A DNA stretch of 64,000 bases from Frigoribacterium sp. Leaf8 (GCF_001421165.1 NZ_LMKB01000006.1:401696-465695), one strand, 5' to 3'; counted from the stretch's first letter, positions 47,555 through 56,361 are shown. Notes: generated by a model not told the origin, from the sequence alone. Made by a program: numbers and translations.

Positions 47555-48828
47555 CGGTCGGCCTTCTCGTGGGGGGCGGGGTCGTCGAGCGCCCAGACCT
47601 CGACCCGGTCGTCCGCGTCGACGCGGTCGACCCCGACGGGGATCGAGACGAGCACGGTGGCCTCGGCGTGGGCGGCGAGCAGGTGCGAGCTCGGCCCGCC
47701 GACGAGGTGGGCGCGCCCGTCGACGTCGACCCGGCCGCGACGCAGCTGGTGCTTGCCGACCGGCGAGTCCACGGGGTGCGCCATCGGCACGGTCCATCGC
47801 CGTCGGGGCAGGCCGACGCCGGTGACGCCCTGCAGGGCGGGGCGCAGGAAGGCCTCGAACGACACGAGCGAGCTGACGGGGTTGCCGGGGAAGCAGACGA
47901 CGGGCAGCTCTCGGTCGTGCACGCGGATCGTCCCCCAGCCCTGCGGCCCGCCCGGTTGCATGGCGACCGGACCGAACGTGACGCCGGCACCCTCGAAGGC
48001 GTCGCGGACGACCTCGTAGGCACCCGCGCTGACCCCGCCGCTCGTGAGCACGAGGTCGACCTCGTCGGCGTGGCGGGCGACGACGGCGAGCAGGGCGGCC
48101 GCGTCGTCGGTCACCCGGGCGGAGGTGACGACGACGCCGACCTCGGCGAGCGCCGCGGCCAGGGCGACGCCGTTTGCGTCGTGGATCTGGCCGGGCCCGA
48201 GCGGGGCACCGGGTGCGGCGAGCTCTTCGCCGGTCGACACCAGCAGGAGGCGCGGGCGGCTCCGTACCTCGACCGCGTCGATCCCGGAGGCGGCGAGCAC
48301 GCCCCACCGCGCGGGCGTCAGTCGCGTCCCGGCCGCGAAGAGCACGGAGCCCGCGGCGACGTCGCTGCCCGCGGCGCGGACGAAGGCCCCGGCGGCGACG
48401 CCCGACGGCACCTCGACGACGGCCTCGACGCCCACGGGAGGGAAGGCGTCCGGCGAGACCTTCTCGATGGGCACGATCGCGTCGGCACCGGCGGGGACGG
48501 CCGCGCCGGTCATGATCGGGGCCGCGGCGCCGGAGACCAGGTCGGGGGCGGCCCGCCCGGCGGGGATGCGCGCGGCGACCCGGAGGCTGGTGGGCGCGTC
48601 CGGGTCGAGCCCGGCGGTCGAGACGGCGTAGCCGTCCATCTGCGAGTTGGCGAAGGGCGGCAGGTCGATCGGGGCGACGACGTCGGCGGCGAGGACGCGG
48701 TCGCGGTACCGGTCGGAGCGCGAGGCGAGCGCCTCGGGGCTCACCACCAACGCGTCGACCGGACGGGCCCGCACGGCCGCCTCGACGACGGCCGTGACCT
48801 CGGCGAGGTGGGTCTCGATGGTGCGCAC
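47551..48828 (-). CDS. moeA: Molybdopterin molybdenumtransferase MoeA
   Basis: MoeA inserts molybdate into adenylylated molybdopterin. The 425 residues show the family order: PFANSQMDGYAV, the domain with MTGAAVPAGADAIVPIE, the MoCF domain with VLTSGGVSAGAYEVV, and CFPGNPVSSLVSFEAFLRP, then a C-terminal beta domain. GTG 48828 has GAGAGGAAC upstream. It heads the leftward operon moeA-moaC-mog-moaE, each junction an ATGA overlap. It diverges from the mtnP-like gene across only 38 bp. Confidence 0.95.
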   Translation of the reverse strand: MRTIETHLAEVTAVVEAAVRARPVDALVVSPEALASRSDRYRDRVLAADVVAPIDLPPFANSQMDGYAVSTAGLDPDAPTSLRVAARIPAGRAAPDLVSGAAAPIMTGAAVPAGADAIVPIEKVSPDAFPPVGVEAVVEVPSGVAAGAFVRAAGSDVAAGSVLFAAGTRLTPARWGVLAASGIDAVEVRSRPRLLLVSTGEELAAPGAPLGPGQIHDANGVALAAALAEVGVVVTSARVTDDAAALLAVVARHADEVDLVLTSGGVSAGAYEVVRDAFEGAGVTFGPVAMQPGGPQGWGTIRVHDRELPVVCFPGNPVSSLVSFEAFLRPALQGVTGVGLPRRRWTVPMAHPVDSPVGKHQLRRGRVDVDGRAHLVGGPSSHLLAAHAEATVLVSIPVGVDRVDADDRVEVWALDDPAPHEKADR

Positions 48829-48853
48829 GCGGTTCCTCTCGGGCGATCGTCAG

Positions 48854-48859
48854 TAGCGT
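48854..48859 (+). promoter_or_regulatory. -10 box of a candidate leaderless promoter for the mtnP-like gene
   Basis: TAGCGT, 7 nt, then GTG 48867. It lies in the 38-bp divergent spacer shared with moeA. Confidence 0.45.
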
Positions 48860-48866
48860 ATCGGGG

Positions 48867-49781
48867 GTGACCGACCCCGCGACCGAGCCCGACGTCCCCC
48901 AGCCCACCCGCGCCTCCTCGGGGCCGCCGCCCGTCGACGTCGCCGTCATCGGCGGATCGGGGCTGTACTCGCTCTTCGCCGAGGGCGAGGCGACCCGGCA
49001 CGTCGTCGAGACGCCCTACGGCCCGACCTCGAGCGAGGTGACGATCGGCGAGTTGGGCGGCAAGCGCGTGGCCTTCCTCACCCGGCACGGCGCGGGCCAC
49101 GCGGTGGCACCGCACCTGATCGACTACCGGGCGAACGTGTGGGCACTGGCGTCGCTCGGCGCGAAGGCCATCGTGTCGTCGTCGGCGGTCGGCGGGGTCA
49201 GCCCCGACGTCGCCCCCGGCACCATGGTCGTGACCGACCAGTTCATCGACCGCACCTGGGGACGACGCGACACGTTCTTCGACGTCGAGGGGCAGGTTCA
49301 GCACCTGATCGCCGCCGACCCGTTCGACCCCGTGCTCCGGGCCGCCGCGATCGCGGCCCTCGAGGCGCAGGGTGAGCCGTTCTCCCCGACCGGCACCTGC
49401 GTGGTGATCCAGGGGCCGCGGTTCTCGACCCGGGCCGAGTCGCTGTGGTTCCGGGCCGCGGGCGCGCACACGGTCAACATGACGATGTACCCCGAGATCC
49501 CGCTCACCCTCGAACTCGGCATGGGAGCCGTCAACCTCTCGTACGTGACCGACAGCGACGCCGGCCTGGCCCCGGCCGAGGGCGACGCACCCGACGCCGA
49601 CGCCGTGAGCGCCTCGCTCGTCTTCGAACGGCTCGCGGCCGCCCAACCGCGCATCGTCGCGGCCATCGAGTCGATCGTCGCCGCGATGCCCGACGACTAC
49701 TCGCCCCGCGAGCTCATGCCGCCCGGGGCGGTGGCCGAGGTGCTCGCCCGGCCCGTCTCGGATCGGAAGGCCGCGCGGTGA
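48867..49781 (+). CDS. mtnP: S-methyl-5'-thioadenosine phosphorylase family protein
   Basis: A purine nucleoside phosphorylase of the MTAP/PNP family II, 304 residues. It cleaves methylthioadenosine or a related purine nucleoside with phosphate. Motifs: VIGGSGLYSL near residue 28, FLTRHGAGHAVAPHLIDYRANVWAL, and the purine-site stretch NMTMYPEIPLTLELGM with GPRFSTRAES before it. Substrate preference between MTA and inosine/guanosine is not certain. The first 22 residues include the motif-encoded Arg-Ala-Ser-Ser. The stop overlaps the next start as GTGA. Confidence 0.88.
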   Translation: MTDPATEPDVPQPTRASSGPPPVDVAVIGGSGLYSLFAEGEATRHVVETPYGPTSSEVTIGELGGKRVAFLTRHGAGHAVAPHLIDYRANVWALASLGAKAIVSSSAVGGVSPDVAPGTMVVTDQFIDRTWGRRDTFFDVEGQVQHLIAADPFDPVLRAAAIAALEAQGEPFSPTGTCVVIQGPRFSTRAESLWFRAAGAHTVNMTMYPEIPLTLELGMGAVNLSYVTDSDAGLAPAEGDAPDADAVSASLVFERLAAAQPRIVAAIESIVAAMPDDYSPRELMPPGAVAEVLARPVSDRKAAR

Positions 49782-50875
49782 GCGCGACCGGCGCCTCCTC
49801 GTCCACCGACGGCCCGGGCCTGCTGCTCGTCACCGGTGGGGCCGGCTTCATCGGGTCGGCGATCGTCGACCTCGCGCTCGACCGCGGCTGGCGCGTGCGC
49901 GTGCTCGACTCCCTGCGGGCCGACGTGCACGGCGGCGAGCCGAACGTCGACCCGCGCGTCGACTTCGTGCACGGCGACGTGCGTGACGCCGAGACCGTCG
50001 ACCGGGCACTCGTGGGCGTCGACGCGGTCTGCCACCAGGCGGCCAAGGTCGGGCTCGGCGTGGACTTCCAGGACGCGCCCGACTACGTCTCGTCGAACGA
50101 GCTCGGCACGGCCGTCGTGCTCGCGGCGATGGACCGCGCCGGCGTCGACCGCCTCGTCGTCGCCTCGTCGATGGTCGTCTACGGCGAGGGCAGCTACCGC
50201 ACCTCGACCGGTGCGACCGAACGCCCGGCACCCCGCCGCATCGCCGACCTCGACGCGGGCGTCTTCGACCCGCGTGACGAGGCGGGTGAACTGCTCGAGC
50301 CGCAGCTGATCGGCGAGGAGGCCCCGCTCGACCCTCGCAACGTCTACGCCATCACGAAGCTGACGCAGGAGCACCTGTCGACCTCGTGGGCGCGCAGCAC
50401 CGGCGGTCGGGCCGCCGCCCTGCGCTACCACAACGTCTACGGCCCGGGCATGCCGCAGAACACGCCCTACGCCGGCGTGGCCTCGCTCTTCCGCTCCGCC
50501 CTCGAACGCGGTGAGGCCCCGCGCGTGTTCGAGGACGGCGCCCAGCGTCGCGACTTCGTCCACGTCCGCGACATCGCGTCCGCCAACCTCGCGGCCCTCG
50601 AGTGGACCGCGAACCAGCCGGCCGACACGTTCCGCGCGTTCAACGTCGGCAGCGGAACGGTGCACACGATCGGCGAGATGGCGGAGGCCCTGGCGCGCGA
50701 GGCCGGCGGACCGACGCCCGTCGTCACCGGCGAGTACCGCGCGGGCGACGTGCGGCACGTGACGGCGTCGTCGGCGCGGCTGCAGGGCGAGCTGGGCTGG
50801 CGACCGAGCGTGACCTTCGAGCAGGGCATGCACGAGTTCGCCTCGGCCCCGCTGCGCGCCGCGGTCGTCCGCTAG
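49778..50875 (+). CDS. NAD-dependent epimerase/dehydratase (extended SDR)
   Basis: A 365-residue nucleotide-sugar epimerase/dehydratase-type enzyme. The NAD motif is VTGGAGFIGSAI (GxxGxxG at 20-26), and the catalytic YxxxK is Tyr190-Lys194 in RNVYAITK. RYHNVYGPGMPQNTPYAGVASLFRSAL (in parts) and FVHVRDIASANLAAL are typical of UDP-sugar epimerases. GTG 49778 overlaps the mtnP stop. With the GT2, TIGR04282 and methyltransferase genes downstream it suggests a sugar-linked pathway; the actual sugar is unknown. Confidence 0.9.
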   Translation: MSATGASSSTDGPGLLLVTGGAGFIGSAIVDLALDRGWRVRVLDSLRADVHGGEPNVDPRVDFVHGDVRDAETVDRALVGVDAVCHQAAKVGLGVDFQDAPDYVSSNELGTAVVLAAMDRAGVDRLVVASSMVVYGEGSYRTSTGATERPAPRRIADLDAGVFDPRDEAGELLEPQLIGEEAPLDPRNVYAITKLTQEHLSTSWARSTGGRAAALRYHNVYGPGMPQNTPYAGVASLFRSALERGEAPRVFEDGAQRRDFVHVRDIASANLAALEWTANQPADTFRAFNVGSGTVHTIGEMAEALAREAGGPTPVVTGEYRAGDVRHVTASSARLQGELGWRPSVTFEQGMHEFASAPLRAAVVR

Positions 50876-50943
50876 GCGGGCGGGGCCGCCCCCCGTTCGG
50901 GTGCGCACCGCCCGCTCCCATCACCTTCATGGGATCGCATCCG

Positions 50944-50949
50944 TACAGT
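50944..50949 (+). promoter_or_regulatory. -10 box of a candidate leaderless promoter for the GT2 gene
   Basis: TACAGT, then CGAGAGG (7 nt), then ATG 50957. Confidence 0.5.
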
Positions 50950-50956
50950 CGAGAGG

Positions 50957-51625
50957 ATGAGCAGCCCCCGAGTCGACGTCGTGCTTCCCTGTCTCGACGA
51001 AGAAGGCGCGTTGCCCTGGGTCCTCGGCCGCCTGCCCGAGGGCTGGCACGCGATCGTCGTCGACAACGGCTCGACCGACGACTCCGCCCGCGTCGCCGCC
51101 GAGCACGGCGCGACCGTGGTTCAGGAGGCGCGGCGCGGCTTCGGCAGCGCCGCCCACGCCGGTCTCGAGGCCGCCACGGCCGACTACGTCGCGTTCTGCG
51201 ACGCCGACGCGTCGATGGACCCCGCCGACCTCGTCGCCCTCGCCGCCCCCGTGATGGCCGGTGACGCCGATCTCGTCCTCGGCCGCCGGCGCCCGACGAC
51301 CCGGGGCGCCTGGCCGGTGCACGCCCGCATCGCCAACCTCGCCCTCTCGCACCTCATGCGGCGGGCCAGCGGCGTCGCCCTGCACGACCTCGGCCCCATG
51401 CGCGTGGCGCGGCGCCGGGCACTGCTCGACCTCGACCTGAAGGACCGCCGCAGCGGCTACCCGCTCGAGATGGTGCTGCGCGCGAGCGAAGCCGGCTGGC
51501 GGATCGTCGAACAGGACGCGCCCTACTCGCCCCGGGTCGGCCGCAGCAAGGTGACCGGCACCATCCGCGGCACGTCCGTCGCGATCAAGGACATGTCCCG
51601 ACTCCTGAGGGAGGTCGGCCGATGA
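50957..51625 (+). CDS. Family 2 glycosyltransferase (DPM-like)
   Basis: A 222-residue GT-A fold glycosyltransferase without membrane helices. It has VDVVLPCLDEEGALPWVLGRLP, the first aspartate site VVDNGSTDD, and the metal-binding FCDADASMDP. The C-terminal half (LHDLGPMRVARRRALLDLDL, SGYPLEMVLRASEAGW) resembles dolichyl-phosphate-sugar synthases. The substrate is unknown. The stop overlaps the TIGR04282 gene start (ATGA), so the two transferases are made together. Confidence 0.9.
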   Translation: MSSPRVDVVLPCLDEEGALPWVLGRLPEGWHAIVVDNGSTDDSARVAAEHGATVVQEARRGFGSAAHAGLEAATADYVAFCDADASMDPADLVALAAPVMAGDADLVLGRRRPTTRGAWPVHARIANLALSHLMRRASGVALHDLGPMRVARRRALLDLDLKDRRSGYPLEMVLRASEAGWRIVEQDAPYSPRVGRSKVTGTIRGTSVAIKDMSRLLREVGR

Positions 51626-52308
51626 CGACCCTCGTGGTGATCGCGAAGGAGACGATCCCGGGCAAGGTCAAGACGCGCCTGCACCCCCCGCTCAGCCTCG
51701 AGCAGGCCGCCGACGTCGCGGCCGCCGCGATCCAGGACACCCTCGACGTCGTCCGTCGGCTGCCCGCCACGCGTCGCGTGTTGTTGTTCGACGGCAACCG
51801 CAGGCCCGTCGGCTCCGAAGACTTCGATGTGATCCCTCAGATCGGTGGCGACCTCGACGCACGCCTCGGCGCCCTCTTCGACGAGGTCGACGGGAAGACC
51901 GTGCTGATCGGCATGGACACCCCCCAGGTCACGGTCGAGGCCCTCGCCCCCGTCTTCGACGCGTGGACCGACGACGTCGACGCCTGGTTCGGCCCGGCGA
52001 ACGACGGCGGATTCTGGGCGCTGGGCCTCTCCCGGCCGACCGGCGACCTGCTGCGCGGCGTCCCCATGTCGCGTGACGACACGGGTGCCCACCAGCTCCG
52101 CCGACTCGCCGACGCTGGCCTGACCGTGCGCATGCTGCCCGAGCTCGTCGACGTCGACACGATCGACGACGCCCGCCTCGTCGCGTCCGTCGCACCCGAC
52201 AGCCGCTTCGCCGCCGCCCTGCGGCACGCCGAGGCGCCCCCCACGACCACCACCACGAACGGCGTCGCCCGCACGACCGATCCCGCCACCGAAGGGGTCA
52301 CCTCATGA
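51622..52308 (+). CDS. TIGR04282/DUF2064 family transferase
   Basis: A 228-residue member of the DUF2064/TIGR04282 family, named by curators for association with radical-SAM/selenodomain or arsenosugar loci. The GT-A-like start VVIAKETIPGKVKTRLHPPLS is conserved, as is FGPANDGGFWALGL (the catalytic-site block) and GMDTPQV. It is translationally coupled to the GT2 gene before it and to the methyltransferase after it (ATGA both times). The C-terminal 30 residues are Thr-rich and low-complexity. No radical-SAM arsenosugar gene (ArsS) is present in the window. Confidence 0.87.
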   Translation: MTTLVVIAKETIPGKVKTRLHPPLSLEQAADVAAAAIQDTLDVVRRLPATRRVLLFDGNRRPVGSEDFDVIPQIGGDLDARLGALFDEVDGKTVLIGMDTPQVTVEALAPVFDAWTDDVDAWFGPANDGGFWALGLSRPTGDLLRGVPMSRDDTGAHQLRRLADAGLTVRMLPELVDVDTIDDARLVASVAPDSRFAAALRHAEAPPTTTTTNGVARTTDPATEGVTS

Positions 52309-53006
52309 CCATCGCCCCCGAACAGCCCGCCACCTTCGGTTCAGGAGGCGCGGAGCCGTACGCGCGCGCCCTGCGTCACGAGGGGCTCCTGCAACTCGTC
52401 CGCGCGGCCGGCGGTGCCGGACTCCCCGCGTCGCCCCCCGAGGCCGGCGACGACGAGGCGTTCGACGTCGCGCGCTGGAGCGCCGACGCCGACGCGGCCG
52501 ACCTCACCACCCTCGACGGCGAGACCGGCCCCGTGCTCGACATCGGCTGCGGGCCGGCCCGCATGGTCCGCGCCGCCGTGGACCGCGGCCTGACCGTCCT
52601 GGGGCTGGACGTCTCGCCCACGGCCGTCGCGATGGCCCGCGAGGCCGGACTGCCCGTGGCCGGCGGGTCGGTCTTCGACCCGCTGCCCCGCGAGGGCCAG
52701 TGGAACCTCGCGCTGCTGCTGGACGGCAACGTCGGAATCGGCGGCGACCCGACGGCGCTGCTGACCCGCTGCGCCGAGATCCTCACCGCGACCGGCTCGG
52801 TCGTCGTCGAGACCGCCCCCGAGGCGTCGCTCGACGACAGCTACGAGGCCCACGTGGTCGACGACCAGGGTCACGCCAGCGCGACCTTCCCCTGGGCGGA
52901 GGTCGGCCGCGAGGCGCTGCACCGCCACGCTCGACGCGCGGGCCTGAGGGTCGCTCAGACCTGGTCGGTCGACGGACGCACCTTCTGCCGCCTGCGCGCC
53001 AGGTAG
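52305..53006 (+). CDS. Class I SAM-dependent methyltransferase
   Basis: A 233-residue methyltransferase. The SAM site is [21 protein letters not shown] (motif I at 78-86), with LGLDVSPTAVAMAREAG as motif post-I and LALLLDGNVGIGGDP as motif II/III. ATG 52305 overlaps the TIGR04282 stop. The substrate is unknown, presumably the sugar product of the two upstream transferases. Its 3' end overlaps that of the convergent membrane gene by 52 bp, an unusually long convergent overlap. Confidence 0.88.
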   Translation: MTIAPEQPATFGSGGAEPYARALRHEGLLQLVRAAGGAGLPASPPEAGDDEAFDVARWSADADAADLTTLDGETGPVLDIGCGPARMVRAAVDRGLTVLGLDVSPTAVAMAREAGLPVAGGSVFDPLPREGQWNLALLLDGNVGIGGDPTALLTRCAEILTATGSVVVETAPEASLDDSYEAHVVDDQGHASATFPWAEVGREALHRHARRAGLRVAQTWSVDGRTFCRLRAR

Positions 53007-53461
53007 AGCGCGACCACAGCGGCCGTCAGCGCCGCGATGACGAGCCACAGCACGGCCAGGCGCAGGCCGTAGTCGAACGGCAGCACGGTGTCGTTCTTCG
53101 GCCCCTTCGCCTTCGCCACGATCTCGGGCACGACGACGAGCGAGAAGATCGCCCCGACGACGACCGCGCCCTGCACGATCCAGAGGACCGCGGGCCGGAC
53201 GCGGCGTCCGGTCCGCCGCACGAGCAGCGAGACCGCGGCGACCACGGGGGCGAGCACGGCGTCGTGCACGACGACCGAACCGGCCAGCCAGAGCAGCAGT
53301 CCGCCGTACCGGTTCGGGGAGACGGTGTCGGTGAGCACCCAGCCGCCGAGGCCGACGAGGGCCACGCCGAGGGCGATCAGCACCCCGCGCACGACGCGGA
53401 CGGTGCGCGACGTGCCCGCGCCTCCTGCACTCGACGCGGCCGAGGGCACCCGGGCGCTCAC
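52955..53461 (-). CDS. Four-helix membrane protein of unknown function
   Basis: A 168-residue protein with four hydrophobic helices, near residues 25-45, 55-80, 90-112 and 135-157, and a basic cytoplasmic end. I recognise no named family. GTG 53461 overlaps the stop of the molybdo-oxidoreductase gene as GTGA, so it is coupled to that gene and might be a subunit or accessory for it. The 3' end overlaps the methyltransferase gene. Confidence 0.8.
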   Translation of the reverse strand: MSARVPSAASSAGGAGTSRTVRVVRGVLIALGVALVGLGGWVLTDTVSPNRYGGLLLWLAGSVVVHDAVLAPVVAAVSLLVRRTGRRVRPAVLWIVQGAVVVGAIFSLVVVPEIVAKAKGPKNDTVLPFDYGLRLAVLWLVIAALTAAVVALYLARRRQKVRPSTDQV

Positions 53462-54816
53462 GAGAGCACCTCGATCGAGCTGAGCCACTTGGTCTGCAGC
53501 ACGCCGGGTCGGCCCGGGGCGATCATGCGCGCCGGGTAGCCGTGGTCGATGCTGAGCGGCTCGCCGTTCAGCTCGAGGGCGACCAGGGTGCGCGGGTCGG
53601 AGGCGTACTCGGGGCCCATCTCGGTCACGCGGTAGCCACCCTTCTCTTCGAGGCTGGTGAGCCGGAGGCGCTGGTCGGTCGGGGCGCCGGCAGCCGCCAG
53701 CAGGTCGACGAGGCGGACGCCGCGCCAGGAGCCGGTCTGGCTCCAGCCCTCGACGCAGGCGATCGGCAGGCGTTCGTCGGCCCCGTCGAACCCGCGCAGC
53801 GCGTCGAGCGTGAACGAGGTCGCGACGCCGCCCACCAGGACGTCGAGCCGCCAGTCGGGGTCCATGGCCGTCTCGAGCACCCGGGCGGCGGCGGCCGTGC
53901 GGTTGATCGGCAGGTCGTTCGGGCCGAGCCCGCGCTGCCGCGGGCCGAAGGCGTTGAGCGGTGACAGCGGGGCGAAGGACTGCCCGGCCGTGAGCGCGAC
54001 GACTCCCCCGGTGGCGACGCCGGCGGCGGTGAAGAAGCCGCGGCGGGACACCCGGGCGCGGCCCGGTTCGCGGTCGACCTCGTGTGCGGAGTCGATCCAG
54101 CGGAGGACGCGTCCGGTGAGGCCGCGGGCGGGCGCAGGAGGCGCGGCGTGCGGATCACGGTCGCGTCGCGTCCCGTCGGCGTCGCGCACGGCACGGAACC
54201 GGGCGAGCTCGGCGGTCGCCTCGCTCTCGGCCACGAACGCGGCGCGGGCCTCGTCGAGCTCGGACGACGGCTCGACGAAGCGCCCCTCGGCGTCGTAGCT
54301 GTCCCGCGCCCGCCAGTAGCGGGTGATGAGCGGCAGCTTGACGGCGATGTGGATCGCGAGCGAGCCGATGATGACGAACGACAGGGCGAAGTGCACCTGC
54401 TTGAACGGGAACGGCCACGGGTAGTACTGGTACGTGTTCAGCAGGCCGGTGACGAGCTGGAGGATCGACGTCGCCACGAACAGGGCGATGGAGGCGCGCT
54501 CGAGCACGTCGACCGGGTGCTTGATCGGCGGGTGCTGGAAGAGCTGCGGGAACACCGAGTGCAGCTTGACCAGCAGCAGGGGGATGCAGGCGATGCCCGC
54601 GGTGATGTGGACGCCCTGGCTCACCTGGTAGAGCCAGACGGGACTCGTCGGGAACCGCATCCCGTCGAGCGGCTCCTGCAGGAAGTGGCTGTAGAGCCCG
54701 GTCAGCAGGCAGATGACGAACGCGGCGCCGAGGAGGCGACCGAAGACGGTCGCCGACCGGGCGTTGCGGTTCGGCGACGAGGCGGCGCGGCGCGCCTCGT
54801 ACAGCAGGCGCCTCAT
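53458..54816 (-). CDS. Membrane cytochrome b-like / sulfite oxidase-type molybdopterin oxidoreductase fusion
   Basis: A 452-residue fusion. Residues 25-165 hold four or five membrane helices with candidate haem ligands His70, His86, His142 and His156. A linker leads to SRRGFF (257-262) before a further hydrophobic stretch, resembling a twin-arginine signal inside the chain. Residues 290-452 are the molybdopterin-binding domain of sulfite-oxidase-family enzymes, with the probable Mo-ligating Cys354 in PIACVEGWSQTGSW. The molybdenum domain is therefore expected outside the membrane, passing electrons to the haem domain. Substrate is unknown. It is the likely user of the cofactor made by neighbouring genes. 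ATG 54816. Confidence 0.87.
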   Translation of the reverse strand: MRRLLYEARRAASSPNRNARSATVFGRLLGAAFVICLLTGLYSHFLQEPLDGMRFPTSPVWLYQVSQGVHITAGIACIPLLLVKLHSVFPQLFQHPPIKHPVDVLERASIALFVATSILQLVTGLLNTYQYYPWPFPFKQVHFALSFVIIGSLAIHIAVKLPLITRYWRARDSYDAEGRFVEPSSELDEARAAFVAESEATAELARFRAVRDADGTRRDRDPHAAPPAPARGLTGRVLRWIDSAHEVDREPGRARVSRRGFFTAAGVATGGVVALTAGQSFAPLSPLNAFGPRQRGLGPNDLPINRTAAAARVLETAMDPDWRLDVLVGGVATSFTLDALRGFDGADERLPIACVEGWSQTGSWRGVRLVDLLAAAGAPTDQRLRLTSLEEKGGYRVTEMGPEYASDPRTLVALELNGEPLSIDHGYPARMIAPGRPGVLQTKWLSSIEVLS

Positions 54817-54879
54817 GGTGTCGGTCGTCTCATGTGGCTCATCATCTCCGATGTGCACGACTCCCAGGGCCGATTCGGC

Positions 54880-54885
54880 CAGACT
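54880..54885 (+). promoter_or_regulatory. -10 box of a candidate leaderless promoter for the GT87-like gene
   Basis: CAGACT, then 6 nt, then GTG 54892, in the 75-bp divergent spacer with the molybdo-oxidoreductase gene. Confidence 0.4.
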
Positions 54886-54891
54886 GGGGGC

Positions 54892-56361
54892 GTGCGTACT
54901 GTGTTCGCGGCCGTGGCCGTCCTCGGATTGGCCGGGGCGATCGCCTGGGGCGTCGTGAACGTCGGATTCCTCATGAAAGACCTGCGGACCGACTTCGTCG
55001 TCTGGACCGCCGTGTGCTGGGCGTTGTTCGCCCTGGCGGTCCTGCTGCTGCGCCGGGTGCCCGTGCGCCACGTCACCGCTCTCGTCGTGGCGGGCACGGC
55101 CCTGGTCGGCGGGGCGGGCCTGACCGGCGTGCCCAACACGAGCACCGACCCGGCGCGCTACGCCTGGGACGGCATCGTGCAGACCGCCGGCGTCTCGCCG
55201 TACGAGTACACGCCCGACGCGGGCGAGCTGCGCGACCTGCGGCCGGCCTGGATCTTCCCCGAGTCGACGCCGTTCACCCGCGACGACGGCACGATCGGCG
55301 AGCGCTGCGGCGAACCCGACCGCCAGGTCCACCGTGCCTACGACAGCCAGACGGGCGACGTCGTCTGCACGCTGATCAACCGGCCCGACGTGCCGACCAT
55401 CTACCCGCCGATGGCCGAACTGTACTTCTGGGCGGTGTCCGCCGTGGTCGGCCCCGACGCCGGGTTCTTCCCGCTGCAGGCGATGGGCTTCGTGCTCGTG
55501 CTGGGCACGACCGTCGCCCTGCTGGCGACCCTGCGCCGGCGGGGTCTCGACCCCCGCTGGGCCGCGCTGTGGGGCTGGTGCCCGCTCGTGGTCGGCGAGG
55601 GCGTCACGAACTCGCACGTCGACCTCCTGGGTGCCGTGCTCGTGGTCGCCGCGTCGTTGCTCGTCGCCACCGGTCGGCGCTTCCGCGGCGGCATCGCCCT
55701 CGGGGCCGCCATCGCGACCAAGTTGATCCCGGTGATCGCGGCACCCGCCCTGCTGCGCGGGCAGCCCTGGAAGGTGATCAGCGCCTCCGTCGTCACCTTC
55801 GCCGTGCTCTACGTGCCCTACGTCGCGATGACCGGGTGGGGCGTGCTCGGGTACCTGCCGGGCTACCTGACCGAAGAGGGCTACGAGGACGGCTCGCGCT
55901 TCGTGTTCCTGTCGGCCTTCATGCCGGACGCGTGGACGACACCGGTCGCCGTGCTGATCGTCGGTGTCACGGCGGTGCTCGTGTGGGTGAAGACCCCGGC
56001 TCACGACCCGTGGCTCGGCCAGCTCGTGATGATCGGCGTGACGCTCGTGGCGGTGAGCCCCCGCTACCCCTGGTACGCCCTGCTGCTGGTGCCGTTCGTC
56101 GCGCTGACCGGGCGGGTCGAGTGGCTGGCGATCCCGCTCGCGCTGCTCGTGCGCCAGCTCGAGCCGGGCATGGCGCTGCAGCGGGCGTCGCTCGCCTCGG
56201 CCGTGCTCGTCATCCTGCTCGTGACGCTCTGGCGGGCCGGCCCCGGGTTCACGGACCGGTTGCTCGACGCCGTCGGGGGCGACGTCGACCGGTTGCGTCG
56301 GGTCGTCGGCCGCCGACGGTCCGCCCCCTCGTCGAGCCCCGGGCCCGCTCAGACCAGGTAG
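54892..56361 (+). CDS. GT87-like polyprenol-sugar-dependent membrane glycosyltransferase
   Basis: A 489-residue protein with about eleven membrane helices. The long first loop contains WDGIVQTAGVSPYEYTPD and the later TIYPPMAELYF motif, as in GT87/GT-C mannosyltransferases of actinobacteria. VGEGVTNSHVDLLGAVLVVAA and KLIPVIAAPALLRG also fit. The start is GTG 54892 (54901 is possible). Upstream, ATG 54832 in the same frame would add a non-hydrophobic peptide and is less likely. Divergent from the molybdo-oxidoreductase and convergent, with a 13-bp overlap, with modC. Confidence 0.82.
   Translation: MRTVFAAVAVLGLAGAIAWGVVNVGFLMKDLRTDFVVWTAVCWALFALAVLLLRRVPVRHVTALVVAGTALVGGAGLTGVPNTSTDPARYAWDGIVQTAGVSPYEYTPDAGELRDLRPAWIFPESTPFTRDDGTIGERCGEPDRQVHRAYDSQTGDVVCTLINRPDVPTIYPPMAELYFWAVSAVVGPDAGFFPLQAMGFVLVLGTTVALLATLRRRGLDPRWAALWGWCPLVVGEGVTNSHVDLLGAVLVVAASLLVATGRRFRGGIALGAAIATKLIPVIAAPALLRGQPWKVISASVVTFAVLYVPYVAMTGWGVLGYLPGYLTEEGYEDGSRFVFLSAFMPDAWTTPVAVLIVGVTAVLVWVKTPAHDPWLGQLVMIGVTLVAVSPRYPWYALLLVPFVALTGRVEWLAIPLALLVRQLEPGMALQRASLASAVLVILLVTLWRAGPGFTDRLLDAVGGDVDRLRRVVGRRRSAPSSSPGPAQTR

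Noticed and set aside
54832..54891. Start of the GT87-like gene at ATG 54832, giving a phosphoesterase-like MWLIISDVH
   Set aside because: The resemblance is chance: the added 20 residues are not followed by any such domain and would overlap the divergent promoter region. GTG 54892 begins the first helix.
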